The position numbers and the translations under genes are program-made. A stretch of DNA of 64,000 bases from UBA7703 sp963667195. GTDB taxonomy: Bacteria; Bacillota; Clostridia; Christensenellales; CAG-138. The DNA is taken from NCBI GenBank assembly GCA_963667195.1, contig OY762962.1:2480001-2544000 (forward strand), in the 5' to 3' direction. This document shows, piece by piece, positions 36,233 through 42,531 of this stretch; within the stretch, counting starts at the first letter, position 1, and the number at the start of each line of letters is the position of its first letter. The notes below the pieces were generated by a model. That model was given only the letters and a program-made list of their open reading frames with translations. It searched no databases and was not told the DNA's origin.

Positions 36233-36817
36233 ATGCCGCCGATTAAAAAGCCAGACTTACGAGTACAGAAAACGAAAGAAGCGATATATACCGCGTTTCA
36301 GCAGATGATATGCGAAATGGATGCCAGCAAGATCACGATCAAAGAGTTGACCGACCGGGCAAAGATCCACTACAAGACCTTCTATCTGCATTATACCTGC
36401 ATCGAAGCGTTGTTTGAGGACGTCATCGGTCAAATGCTTGAAGGATATTTCGAAGAGATCGATCGAATTCCGATTGATGCGCCGTTTACGGAAACGAATC
36501 GGGTGTTTTTCGAGTTTATGGCAAAGCAGGAGCCGTATATGGAACGCGTCATAATGGAGCCAAGCTACAGGGAATTTGCGGGTCGAGGGTTTCTCTCGAT
36601 GATGCAGCACAATCGCGCAAGGCACAATCCGTATGCTGCTTTTTCGAAGGAGGAGCAGAACATCATTAATACCTATCTATGTACGACTTCGATCAACTTG
36701 TATCGTCAATGGATTGCGGATCACAAGGCGATTCCCCTGAAAGAAATGATTGAACTCTCCGGAACGCTGCTGAGCAATGGCATCAACGCGCTTGTAAAAG
36801 AACCAGTGCGGGGTTAA
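36233..36817 (+). CDS. TetR/AcrR-family regulator
   Basis: 194 aa. The N-terminal helix-turn-helix is QKTKEAIYTAFQQM ... ITIKELTDRAKIHYKTFYLHY, and the C-terminal helices form a ligand domain with a TetR_C_7-like end. AGGAGGAGG precedes the ATG. It is divergent from the cyclophilin-like gene across a 139-bp gap and is probably that operon's repressor. It still looks intact although the operon is damaged. Confidence 0.85.
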   Translation: MPPIKKPDLRVQKTKEAIYTAFQQMICEMDASKITIKELTDRAKIHYKTFYLHYTCIEALFEDVIGQMLEGYFEEIDRIPIDAPFTETNRVFFEFMAKQEPYMERVIMEPSYREFAGRGFLSMMQHNRARHNPYAAFSKEEQNIINTYLCTTSINLYRQWIADHKAIPLKEMIELSGTLLSNGINALVKEPVRG

Positions 36818-36836
36818 GCGACGCCAAAAAAGAATA

Positions 36837-36871
36837 AAACAAAAGGCCACCAAATGGTGACCTTTGTTTTT
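36837..36871. terminator. terminator after TetR gene
   Basis: A 10-bp stem with one mismatch around an AAAT loop (arms about 36841-36850 and 36855-36864), followed by TTTTTT on the plus strand. The other strand also ends T-rich and could have ended the tRNA-Asn transcript. Confidence 0.65.
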
Positions 36872-36917
36872 TGGCTCCCCCTGTTGGACTCGAACCAACG
36901 ACACTGCGGTTAACAGC
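36871..36917 (-). other. attL: 3' half of tRNA-Asn(GTT)
   Basis: On the minus strand this is the 3' half of a tRNA: anticodon loop CTGTTAA (GTT), the CCGCA stem strand, T-arm GTTGG-TTCGAGT-CCAAC, acceptor AGGGGGA, discriminator G and CCA. The 5' acceptor, D-arm and 5' anticodon-stem strand are absent; sequence before GGCTGTTAA is unrelated. That is the expected crossover junction of a phage integrating at the anticodon loop, with the intact tRNA rebuilt at attR outside the window. Confidence 0.85.
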
Positions 36918-37040
36918 CAAATATAAAAGATTCTTCTGAAAACACATGAACGAAAAATCCAGACTTTATGCGGAAATATCGACTGTGAACAGTCATGCGA
37001 GATCATACGGTATCAAAATAAAGTTGCCAAAAGGTTGCCA

Positions 37041-38153
37041 TCATTTCTGCTGCGCAAACACCTTCTTAATCTTCGTCGCGTTTTTGTTCTGCTTCTTCTC
37101 GCGCAGGTGCGTGTAGATCTGCTGCGTCGTTTTCGGATCGGAATGACCGAGCCATGTTTGTGCGGTGAGCATGTCGACGTTAGCCTCGTAAAGCAATGTC
37201 GCGTAGTTGTGGCGGAAGTAGTGCGGCGTCAGAATGGATCCGACCGCATCGTGTTCGATGGAAGGATCCACCGCGTAAAGCGCTTCCTGAAGCTTCGTCC
37301 AATGCCGTTCGTAGGTGGCTTTCGTCCAGAACTGTTTTGTGCGCGGCGCGCGGATCAGGTACCCGTTTCCGATCTCGCGACGCTTCTGAAGCATGGCGAG
37401 CAGTTCGTCCGGAATCGGAACCTCGCGCCTGGAAGCGGCGGTTTTCAGATCGCCGACGTCTCCGGTTTCAAAATCGATATCGCGTTTCACGGAAAGCATC
37501 TTGTTTGTGAAGTCGATATCCGACCATTGAAGCCCGAGCGCTTCGCCGCGGCGTAGCCCAGTGTAATACAGCAGCGCGAGCAGCAATGCGTCGGCATGCG
37601 ATTTGATCAGCTGCAGCACGGCTTTGGTCTCGGCTTCCGTCAGCGCGCGGCGCTCATTCGGCGTCGCGGCCTGCGGCTTCTTCAGCGCGGCCGCTGGATC
37701 GCGGTCAATGATGCCCTGGGCGCACGCAAGCGCAAACACATTCTTCAGCACGCTGTAGACGTCTCCGATGATCGTGCGGCTATATCCGGATTTGCTGTTC
37801 ATGAAGTCCTGCAGATCCTGCGCGGTGATGGCGCGCATCTGCCGAAGAGCAAAGACCGGGAGGATATGAACGTTGATCGCGGTGCGGTAGTTCGCCTTCG
37901 TGCTTTCGGAGATCCTGCGCCCGCCCTGCGCGGCCGCGCCGAGCTTGTAGGTATCGTACCAGGTAACGACGAACTCGCCGAAGAGGATGTCGCGCCGGAT
38001 CGCCACCGCGCCGTTGATATACGTGCGCCGCAGCTCTTCTTTGTTCGCCTCCAGCTCCTTCTTCGTGTACCCGCTAGCCCACTTGATGATGGCGCCGTCT
38101 TCGTCATGACCTACCGTGATTTTTGCACGCAGGCGCTTTTTTTGTTTTGCCAT
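37041..38153 (-). CDS. phage tyrosine integrase
   Basis: 370 aa. An N-terminal Arm-type domain (about 1-60), SAM-like core-binding domain (STKANYRTAINVHILPVFA..., about 75-165) and catalytic domain with the tetrad TGLRRGE (Arg), HYFRHNYAT (His, Arg), LGHSDPKTTQQIYTH (His, Tyr). GGAGG precedes the ATG. It lies 124 bp from attL, oriented toward it, and should catalyse integration at tRNA-Asn and excision. The membrane-protein gene starts upstream on the same strand only 15 nt away, so both are probably co-transcribed in the lysogen. Confidence 0.95.
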   Translation of the reverse strand: MAKQKKRLRAKITVGHDEDGAIIKWASGYTKKELEANKEELRRTYINGAVAIRRDILFGEFVVTWYDTYKLGAAAQGGRRISESTKANYRTAINVHILPVFALRQMRAITAQDLQDFMNSKSGYSRTIIGDVYSVLKNVFALACAQGIIDRDPAAALKKPQAATPNERRALTEAETKAVLQLIKSHADALLLALLYYTGLRRGEALGLQWSDIDFTNKMLSVKRDIDFETGDVGDLKTAASRREVPIPDELLAMLQKRREIGNGYLIRAPRTKQFWTKATYERHWTKLQEALYAVDPSIEHDAVGSILTPHYFRHNYATLLYEANVDMLTAQTWLGHSDPKTTQQIYTHLREKKQNKNATKIKKVFAQQK

Positions 38154-38168
38154 ATTATCCTCCGAAGA

Positions 38169-38894
38169 TCAGCTTTCTGCTGGAGTTTCTTCCGCAGTTT
38201 GAGAAGCAGGGTCAACAATGATGGCGGCAGCATGCCAATCATCAATTTTCAAACAGTCGATAACGACAACGTCATCTTTGCTTTTGATCTCAAATTCAAG
38301 TATTTGATACCGATAATCTCCATATCCATAAAATAATCGATGAAGACCAGGCTTTAATCCGACTGATCTCTCTTTTCCACTTGACAAATAATAAGTGTCC
38401 TTGTCTACATGCACGTCGAGAGAGTCAGGGGAAGCCGGCAACCCGAATTGTTCGCGTTCTTGGTCGGTCGGTATCAACAATCTTAATATGAGGTTTTTCT
38501 TTGCATTATCCTTTCTAGCAGTACGACTGAAAAAAAGCAAAGCAAAACCATATATGATGATGATTAATCCTTGACTTGTGTACCCCTGATAAACAAATGC
38601 AAGGACACAGAACAAGAAAACAAATACTGCGGCTATTATATACCGCAATCCAGACTTGCTAGGTGAAAGTCGTTCGCAAAGTGAAATAACTAGCAGAATG
38701 CCGTAAATAACGGGGGCAAGAATACAGATTAGGGAAATTCCACCTACAACGATAAATAACAGAATCTTCAAAATCCAATGAAATTTATCGTAGAAGGTTA
38801 CTATCCAGTAAGCAAGCTTTGCTCCCAGCCACGACATAAAGTAAAAAGCAACCAACGAAAAAATTAATAATAACCATGCAAGTAGCCGCTTCAT
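38169..38894 (-). CDS. lysogenic membrane protein, candidate moron (unknown function)
   Basis: 241 aa, clearly AT-richer than its neighbours. Four hydrophobic helices (about 4-30, 40-75, 84-104, 107-121) precede a soluble domain of about 110 aa rich in beta-type sequence, ending acidic (QTAEETPAES). I recognise no family. It has its own strong promoter (39030-39003), a 100-nt leader with a hairpin, and sits between integrase and repressor, where phages keep genes expressed in the lysogen. A superinfection-exclusion or host-fitness role is possible but not shown. Confidence 0.75.
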   Translation of the reverse strand: MKRLLAWLLLIFSLVAFYFMSWLGAKLAYWIVTFYDKFHWILKILLFIVVGGISLICILAPVIYGILLVISLCERLSPSKSGLRYIIAAVFVFLFCVLAFVYQGYTSQGLIIIIYGFALLFFSRTARKDNAKKNLILRLLIPTDQEREQFGLPASPDSLDVHVDKDTYYLSSGKERSVGLKPGLHRLFYGYGDYRYQILEFEIKSKDDVVVIDCLKIDDWHAAAIIVDPASQTAEETPAES

Positions 38895-38954
38895 ACGAAC
38901 CCCCTATATTATGTTGTTGATGATTTTCTCAACAATAACACAATATCTAGTACA

Positions 38955-38982
38955 TTGACAATCTCAATCTGTCTGCTACAAT
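38955..38982 (+). promoter_or_regulatory. sigma-70-type promoter for the 61-aa gene
   Basis: TTGACA (38955-38960), 16-bp spacer, TACAAT (38977-38982); start near 38989, 66 nt before the ATG at 39055. Confidence 0.7.
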
Positions 38983-39002
38983 ATATGCAAACGCATGTTC
39001 GT

Positions 39003-39030
39003 ATTATAGCACGTGCGCGGAATCTGTAAA
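39003..39030 (-). promoter_or_regulatory. sigma-70-type promoter for membrane protein-integrase
   Basis: On the minus strand TTTACA (39030-39025), 16-bp spacer, TATAAT (39008-39003), start near 38996. The leader contains a TTGTTGA/TCAACAA hairpin (about 38912-38933). It overlaps face-to-face with the plus-strand promoter. Confidence 0.7.
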
Positions 39031-39054
39031 GCACGAAAGAGTGAGGAGATCGGC

Positions 39055-39240
39055 ATGAAGGTGGTTTATCTGAGCATTCCAACGTTGGCGGACAAACGGA
39101 ACATCATTATTGACGGAATACGGATTGTAAACACAGCTGCCCCCGCGAGCGGGATAATCCACGTATTCGATCATGGGCGACCATGTGAGGAGATAGAAGA
39201 ACAGATTCAGGAATTGAGGAAAGCAGAAGCCCCGCTGTAG
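39055..39240 (+). CDS. 61-aa protein in the lysogeny region, unknown
   Basis: ATG 39055 follows GAGGAG by 6 nt. The protein begins with a beta-strand MKVVYLSIP, has a Ala/Pro-rich middle and ends in a charged helix (CEEIEEQIQELRKAE). No family recognised. With a consensus promoter just upstream and an intrinsic terminator that overlaps its stop codon it forms a single-gene transcription unit, probably expressed in the lysogen. Confidence 0.65.
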   Translation: MKVVYLSIPTLADKRNIIIDGIRIVNTAAPASGIIHVFDHGRPCEEIEEQIQELRKAEAPL

Positions 39241-39256
39241 CGGGGCTTTTTTTTAT
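39228..39256 (+). terminator. intrinsic terminator overlapping the 61-aa gene stop
   Basis: An 8-bp stem AGCCCCGC / GCGGGGCT around TGTA, which contains part of the stop codon, followed by a run of eight T. Confidence 0.9.
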
Positions 39257-39711
39257 GCTCGTTTGTCTTGAATTTCTTCTTCCTGCTGTCGGTCGTACTC
39301 GGCGAGCGCTTCGCGTGCGATTCGCGCGGTCCGGTCTCGGTCGGACTCTTCGGGCGGCTCGTCACCGGCGAGCTGGTGGGCCATTTGCTGAACAAGAATC
39401 TGCTGCTCGGGAGTCATGTCATGAATCATGCGTAGAAGACGGGTTTGAAACGCGTTCAGGTTGAGTTGCCTTGAAATGCTATCGATGGTATCGGAAGCGT
39501 CATCAAACATGTTCCCTTCACCAGATAGAAGCCAACCCTCACTTACACCAAATTCCATGCAGATCATCTTAACGAGCTTATCCGTTACCGATCTAGCTCC
39601 GGTTTCAAGGCTCGTTAGGTGTCCTTGCGAAACACATATTCGTTCTCCGAACTCGACCTGTGTTAAATTCAAGGCTTTTCGGAGCTCACGAATGCGCTCA
39701 TTTACGGTCAT
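39253..39711 (-). CDS. XRE-family phage repressor
   Basis: 152 aa. Residues 3-60 are a lambda-type helix-turn-helix (RIRELRKALNLTQVEFGERI, VSQGHLTSLETG). The rest is helical and acidic, without a LexA/CI peptidase Ser/Lys motif, so induction probably needs an antirepressor or another signal rather than RecA self-cleavage. ATG 39711 lies 6 nt after AGGTGA. It is divergent from the early genes across a palindromic operator region and should hold the lytic promoter silent. Confidence 0.88.
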   Translation of the reverse strand: MTVNERIRELRKALNLTQVEFGERICVSQGHLTSLETGARSVTDKLVKMICMEFGVSEGWLLSGEGNMFDDASDTIDSISRQLNLNAFQTRLLRMIHDMTPEQQILVQQMAHQLAGDEPPEESDRDRTARIAREALAEYDRQQEEEIQDKRA

Positions 39712-39742
39712 ATTATTCACCTCGAATCGATGTTATCACATA

Positions 39743-39806
39743 AAATACATCAATGCAATATTTATTATTGCAAACCGTTGACATGAATACATAAAAGATG
39801 TATTAT
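39743..39806. promoter_or_regulatory. repressor/early operator region with rightward early promoter
   Basis: The rightward promoter is TTGACA (39778-39783), 17-bp spacer, TATTAT (39801-39806). Its spacer contains the palindrome AATACAT-N5-ATGTATT (39786-39804). A second palindrome TGCAATA-N5-TATTGCA (39754-39772) and an imperfect AATACAT copy (about 39745) lie toward the repressor. The layout fits two or three operator sites for the XRE repressor. Confidence 0.65.
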
Positions 39807-39847
39807 GATACTGCAAAACAGTATTTTCACGAAAGCAGGTGAACAGA

Positions 39848-40006
39848 ATGGCACAGGAGCAAAAGAAGACACCGGAAGCGACCGAACAGGCAGCGCGCGA
39901 GCGGGATATCGGGGAAACGATGGCCCGCCTGAATGAGCGCCAGCAGGCGTTACTGGAAGGTTTTGCCATGGGGCTCATGGCGTGCGAAGTCAAACAGGCG
40001 GGGTAA
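39848..40006 (+). CDS. 52-aa first early protein
   Basis: First gene rightward from the operator (ATG 39848, AGGTGA upstream). It is a mostly helical, Gln/Glu-rich peptide with MARLNERQQALLEGFAMGL, like small early proteins in clostridial phages. No Cro-type helix-turn-helix is evident. Its last eight residues ACEVKQAG are identical to those of the 37-aa gene at 40444 because of a 27-bp DNA repeat. Confidence 0.6.
   Translation: MAQEQKKTPEATEQAARERDIGETMARLNERQQALLEGFAMGLMACEVKQAG
39980..40006 (+). repeat. 27-bp direct repeat, copy 1
   Basis: A perfect 27-bp repeat shared with 40531-40557. Both copies are read in the same frame and end on the TAA stop of a small gene. Confidence 0.9.
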
Positions 40007-40028
40007 GGCAGAAAGGAAGCGAAATGCA

Positions 40029-40250
40029 ATGAGCGTGCGGAGATCGACATACAGAAGTAAAACGGAACCATACGGAGCCGATTTCGTAGATGTGCTGCAA
40101 AGAGCAAAGAGATTTTATAAGGACGGGGTTTTTGAAATATATCCATTTGGAAATATCTTTTGCAGCAACCGAGAATCTGCCAGTTGCTTTTCTAAACCTG
40201 CCGGAGCGAGAACGTTTAAGAAAACAGACCACAAATGGGTCGAAATGTAA
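40029..40250 (+). CDS. 73-aa early phage protein, unknown
   Basis: ATG 40029 with AAGGAAG 9 nt upstream; in-frame upstream starts lie within the preceding gene. The basic N-terminus (SVRRSTYRSK) leads into FVDVLQRAKRFYKDGVFEIYP. No family recognised. Part of the early leftmost gene string. Confidence 0.5.
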   Translation: MSVRRSTYRSKTEPYGADFVDVLQRAKRFYKDGVFEIYPFGNIFCSNRESASCFSKPAGARTFKKTDHKWVEM

Positions 40251-40264
40251 AGGAGAGCGAGCAT

Positions 40265-40438
40265 ATGTTTTTTGACTATCGCGATTTCGCCGTAACTTTG
40301 AAGTTCGAGAGTGGGCGGAAGCAGACGATCAAAATAAGCGCGAGCGGATCAAGTGACGAAAATGCGAAGGAGCGCGCAATCAGAGATTGCTTGCGCAGAT
40401 ATCCTAATGCGACGCTTGTGAGCGCTGAAAAGAGGTAG
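40265..40438 (+). CDS. 57-aa early phage protein, unknown
   Basis: ATG 40265 behind AAAGGAG, 14 nt after the previous stop. A beta-rich start (FDYRDFAVTLKFESG) and a helical end (AKERAIRDCLRRYPNA). No family recognised. Confidence 0.55.
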   Translation: MFFDYRDFAVTLKFESGRKQTIKISASGSSDENAKERAIRDCLRRYPNATLVSAEKR

Positions 40439-40443
40439 ATGTT

Positions 40444-40557
40444 ATGACAATCGAGCAAGTTCGAGAAATCAATCGAAACTTTGAGAGTGATGATCAGACC
40501 CTGATCAGCTTCGAGTTTAGCACGGTGAATGCGTGCGAAGTCAAACAGGCGGGGTAA
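40444..40557 (+). CDS. 37-aa early peptide sharing a C-terminus with the 52-aa protein
   Basis: ATG 40444, with AGAGGT upstream and 5 nt after the preceding stop. The body (TIEQVREINRNFESDDQTL) is unlike the 52-aa protein, but the last eight residues are identical, encoded by the 27-bp repeat. It could be a real peptide or a remnant created by the duplication. Confidence 0.4.
   Translation: MTIEQVREINRNFESDDQTLISFEFSTVNACEVKQAG
40531..40557 (+). repeat. 27-bp direct repeat, copy 2
   Basis: Perfect match to 39980-40006, 551 bp downstream, again ending at a stop codon. Confidence 0.9.
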
Positions 40558-40561
40558 TCAT

Positions 40562-40813
40562 ATGACGCATGATGACGCAAGTCACCTGGTCAGAGAAACG
40601 GCAAAGAGCATTGAGAGCGGACAACTCGTATTGAGCGAGGACATGCGGAAAGCTTCTCCGGAATACTGCGAGACATACCGAAAAAATATTCCACAACTGC
40701 TTAAACTTGCTGCTGATCTCTTGGACGCAGCGGGTCAATCGTTTGAAGCGGACGCCAATCTGGATTTTCGAAAAACAGAAGCGTTAGATTGTGGCGGCAA
40801 CGAGAACAGATAG
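40562..40813 (+). CDS. 83-aa early phage protein, unknown
   Basis: ATG 40562, 4 nt after the previous stop with only a weak GGCGGGG ribosome site. The sequence is helical (LVRETAKSIESGQLVLSEDM, IPQLLKLAADLLDAAG). Its 3' 113 bp overlap a convergent gene on the other strand, which is unusual; one of the two may not be expressed. Confidence 0.5.
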   Translation: MTHDDASHLVRETAKSIESGQLVLSEDMRKASPEYCETYRKNIPQLLKLAADLLDAAGQSFEADANLDFRKTEALDCGGNENR

Positions 40814-40970
40814 GATCGCCGTTTAAATTTTCGCAACCATTGCACTCACGAGGGAACCAACGTTGAGCAGGTATCCACATGAGATCGATCGGCATCTTAT
40901 AGACTACGCCGTGATCACGAGGGCAGTAAACAGAAATCGTAATCAAGTGCATTTGACCGTCAACAGGCAT
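40701..40970 (-). CDS. leftward zinc-ribbon-like small protein
   Basis: 89 aa from ATG 40970, with AAGGTGG 7 nt upstream and a TATAAT (40998-40993) positioned for a start near 40986. Two Cys pairs (CNGCENLNGDPICSRC) suggest a zinc ribbon. It runs against the early operon and overlaps the 83-aa gene tail to tail. The combination of -10, ribosome site and Cys motif argues that it is real. Confidence 0.55.
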   Translation of the reverse strand: MPVDGQMHLITISVYCPRDHGVVYKMPIDLMWIPAQRWFPRECNGCENLNGDPICSRCRHNLTLLFFENPDWRPLQTIDPLRPRDQQQV

Positions 40971-41020
40971 AAGAACACCACCTTTCACGCAGATTATACC
41001 ACGTACAGGAGTAATACACC

Positions 41021-41107
41021 ATGCGAGAGATTGACCAAGCCATCATCATTGCCAGCGCGATCGTCATTGCGATTGGCGTGCTCATGGCGATGCTGATCAC
41101 CGGCTGA
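41021..41107 (+). CDS. 28-aa single-helix membrane peptide
   Basis: ATG 41021 lies 9 nt after AGGAG. After MREIDQ the peptide is one uninterrupted hydrophobic helix (IIIASAIVIAIGVLMAMLI) ending TG. It is 10 nt before the next gene, whose SD overlaps its stop. A phage membrane micropeptide of unknown role. Confidence 0.6.
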   Translation: MREIDQAIIIASAIVIAIGVLMAMLITG

Positions 41108-41117
41108 GGAGTAGCGT

Positions 41118-41480
41118 ATGGCAGAGACAAAGAACCCGCAAAACCTTGCAAATCTCGATTATGACGCGATGCATCAGCTGCTATCCACCGTAATCAACGG
41201 CATGCAGGAGACGGCATCCGCGGTGCAATCGCTCGTAAGCCAACTGAACGCGGCAAAGAAGAGCAGCTCGGTCGGCGAGCAGTGGGCGCTGACCTATGGC
41301 GAAACGCTGACGAAGGCGGCGGCGGCAAAAATGCTTGGCATAAGTAAGAATCACCTTGTCAAGCTGGTCAGCGAGGGCGGTATCAAGCAAACGCCTGACG
41401 GCCGGATCGTCGTTCGATCCGCTGCCGAGTGGGCGAACAGCGTGAGTGTGAAATCTCGCGGAAAGAAGTATCAAGTTTAA
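41118..41480 (+). CDS. helix-turn-helix (excisionase-like) protein
   Basis: 120 aa. A helical N-terminus (about 1-50) is followed by LTKAAAAKMLGISKNHLVKLVSEGGIKQTPDGRIVV-type sequence, i.e. a MerR/excisionase-like DNA-binding domain with a wing (residues about 62-105). Possible roles are excisionase or early regulator. GGAGTAG upstream. Confidence 0.7.
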   Translation: MAETKNPQNLANLDYDAMHQLLSTVINGMQETASAVQSLVSQLNAAKKSSSVGEQWALTYGETLTKAAAAKMLGISKNHLVKLVSEGGIKQTPDGRIVVRSAAEWANSVSVKSRGKKYQV

Positions 41481-41498
41481 TGCAAAGGAGCACCGACC

Positions 41499-41759
41499 AT
41501 GCAACAGTTGCGAAAAGACAAGGCAGCGCAGAACAAGAAGCTGATCACGCTGGAGGACTGGCAGGACTTTGAAAACGTCAAGCCCTTCGTCGTTGCGGTT
41601 GTGATCGAGATCAAGCCAGGGTTCGGGAAGCGCGTTTCGTTCGGGTTTGACAAGCAGGAGGAAGCGAGCAAGGCGTTTGACGATCTTGTGACCGGCGAAA
41701 AGAATTTCGCAGATTTCCGCAAGTACCTGAATGACCAGTTCCACGCAAGGTACCTATGA
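41499..41759 (+). CDS. 86-aa phage protein, unknown
   Basis: ATG 41499 behind AAGGAG. The sequence is charged, with FVVAVVIEIKPGFGKRVSFGF strands and a C-terminal helix. It may be a small ssDNA- or nucleic-acid-associated protein, but I recognise no family. It ends 9 nt before tRNA-Ser. Confidence 0.55.
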   Translation: MQQLRKDKAAQNKKLITLEDWQDFENVKPFVVAVVIEIKPGFGKRVSFGFDKQEEASKAFDDLVTGEKNFADFRKYLNDQFHARYL

Positions 41760-41768
41760 CAACGGCGT

Positions 41769-41857
41769 GCAGATTTGTCCGAGTGGTTTAAGGAGTCGGC
41801 TTTGAACTCCGATGATGCCGCAAGGCACCGCAGGTTCGAATCCTGCAATCTGCGCCA
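41769..41857 (+). tRNA. tRNA-Ser(UGA), phage-encoded
   Basis: Acceptor GCAGATT/AATCTGC, anticodon loop TTTGAAC (TGA) on a TCGG/CCGA stem, a long variable arm TGCC-GCAA-GGCA, T-arm GCAGG-TTCGAAT-CCTGC and encoded GCCA end. The class II variable arm supports serine identity. It decodes UCA. Confidence 0.9.
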
Positions 41858-41919
41858 TGCGCACGCGGTTGCGCGGCCACTCCGCCGGTTTTGCGCGATT
41901 TATCCGAAAACAATTGCGG

Positions 41920-42034
41920 CAAAGCGTCCCCCGGCGCTTTGCGATGGGCTGAGAGAGACGGGAACCAACCGCAAGCACCGCGGTGAAGCCCGCGCAGCTG
42001 GCAGAGCTGCTCCCATCGCAAAACGCCGGAAGGC
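41920..42034 (+). ncRNA. repeated structured RNA element, copy A
   Basis: P1 hairpin CAAAGCG (41920-41926) / CGCTTTG (41935-41941). Long-range P2 GCGATGGG (41941-41948) / CCCATCGC (42012-42019) enclosing a 63-nt variable region with a GCAGCT/AGCTGC hairpin. Then AAAA and P3 CGCC-GGAA-GGC (42024-42034). The P1 3' strand plus P2 (41933-41948) can also pair as one 16-nt helix with 42012-42027 (one mismatch), excluding P1. An AGAGGT and an ATG (42056) follow, but that frame soon enters tRNA-Gly. Confidence 0.7.
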
Positions 42035-42095
42035 AAAAATAACAGAGGTAAACACATGGATTTGTTTTATCCGTTTGACTATTCGAGATTTATCC

Positions 42096-42170
42096 GCGGG
42101 TGTAGCGCAACGGTAGCGCATCGGACTTCCAAGCCGAGGGCTACGGGTTCAAATCCCGCCGCCCGCTCCA
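42096..42170 (+). tRNA. tRNA-Gly(UCC), phage-encoded
   Basis: Acceptor GCGGGTG/CGCCCGC, D-arm with GTAGCGCAACGGTAGCGC, anticodon loop CTTCCAA (TCC) on TCGGA/GCCGA, T-arm CGGG-TTCAAAT-CCCG and encoded TCCA. It decodes GGA (and GGG). Confidence 0.93.
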
Positions 42171-42305
42171 ACTCGGCAACCATCTCGACTCACTCAACTG
42201 GAGCGCGGGACGCGCAACGCGAAGGCTGTAGATAGGGCTCTCCTGTTGTGCCCGCCCCGAAACGACAGGCGCTGCGGCGATCCGCTGGAAGAAATCATGC
42301 CGAGT
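42171..42305 (+). other. long-range inverted repeat between tRNA-Gly and tRNA-Lys
   Basis: ACTCGGCA (42171-42178) pairs with TGCCGAGT (42298-42305), closing a loop of about 120 nt. The tRNA 3' end CGCTCCA can also pair with TGGAGCG (about 42203-42209). It resembles the architecture of elements A-D without their conserved hairpins and may be a diverged copy. No credible gene lies inside; a 12-codon frame at 42297 starts within the right arm. Confidence 0.4.
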
Positions 42306-42340
42306 TATTTGAACGTCGAATTGTTTTACACATAACGAAC

Positions 42341-42362
42341 GCCGCGCTCTGCAGGGCGCGGC
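42341..42362 (+). other. GC hairpin directly before tRNA-Lys
   Basis: GCCGCGCTC-TGCA-GGGCGCGGC, a 9-bp stem 4 nt before the tRNA. A near-identical hairpin (43762-43779) precedes the tRNA-like locus at 43785. Confidence 0.6.
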
Positions 42363-42366
42363 ACAC

Positions 42367-42442
42367 GGGTCATTAGCTCAGTTGGCAGAGCATCCGGCTT
42401 TTAATCGGAAGTTCCTTGGTTCGAATCCGAGATGACCCACCA
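42367..42442 (+). tRNA. tRNA-Lys(UUU), phage-encoded
   Basis: Acceptor GGGTCAT/ATGACCC, D-arm TAGCTCAGTTGGCAGAGC, anticodon loop CTTTTAA (TTT) on TCCGG/TCGGA, T-arm CTTGG-TTCGAAT-CCGAG and encoded ACCA. It decodes AAA/AAG. Confidence 0.95.
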
Positions 42443-42531
42443 AACCCGATGAGCGCCCTATGTAGGCATTGGTTAACGGAAGCTAAGGGATTTCGGGACG
42501 CAGTATACCCGATGGCTTCCAAAAACTGCGA

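Noticed and set aside
42056..42235. 59-codon gene starting behind RNA element A
   Set aside because: Although an AGAGGT precedes the ATG, the frame runs through the entire tRNA-Gly gene, so protein coding is doubtful.
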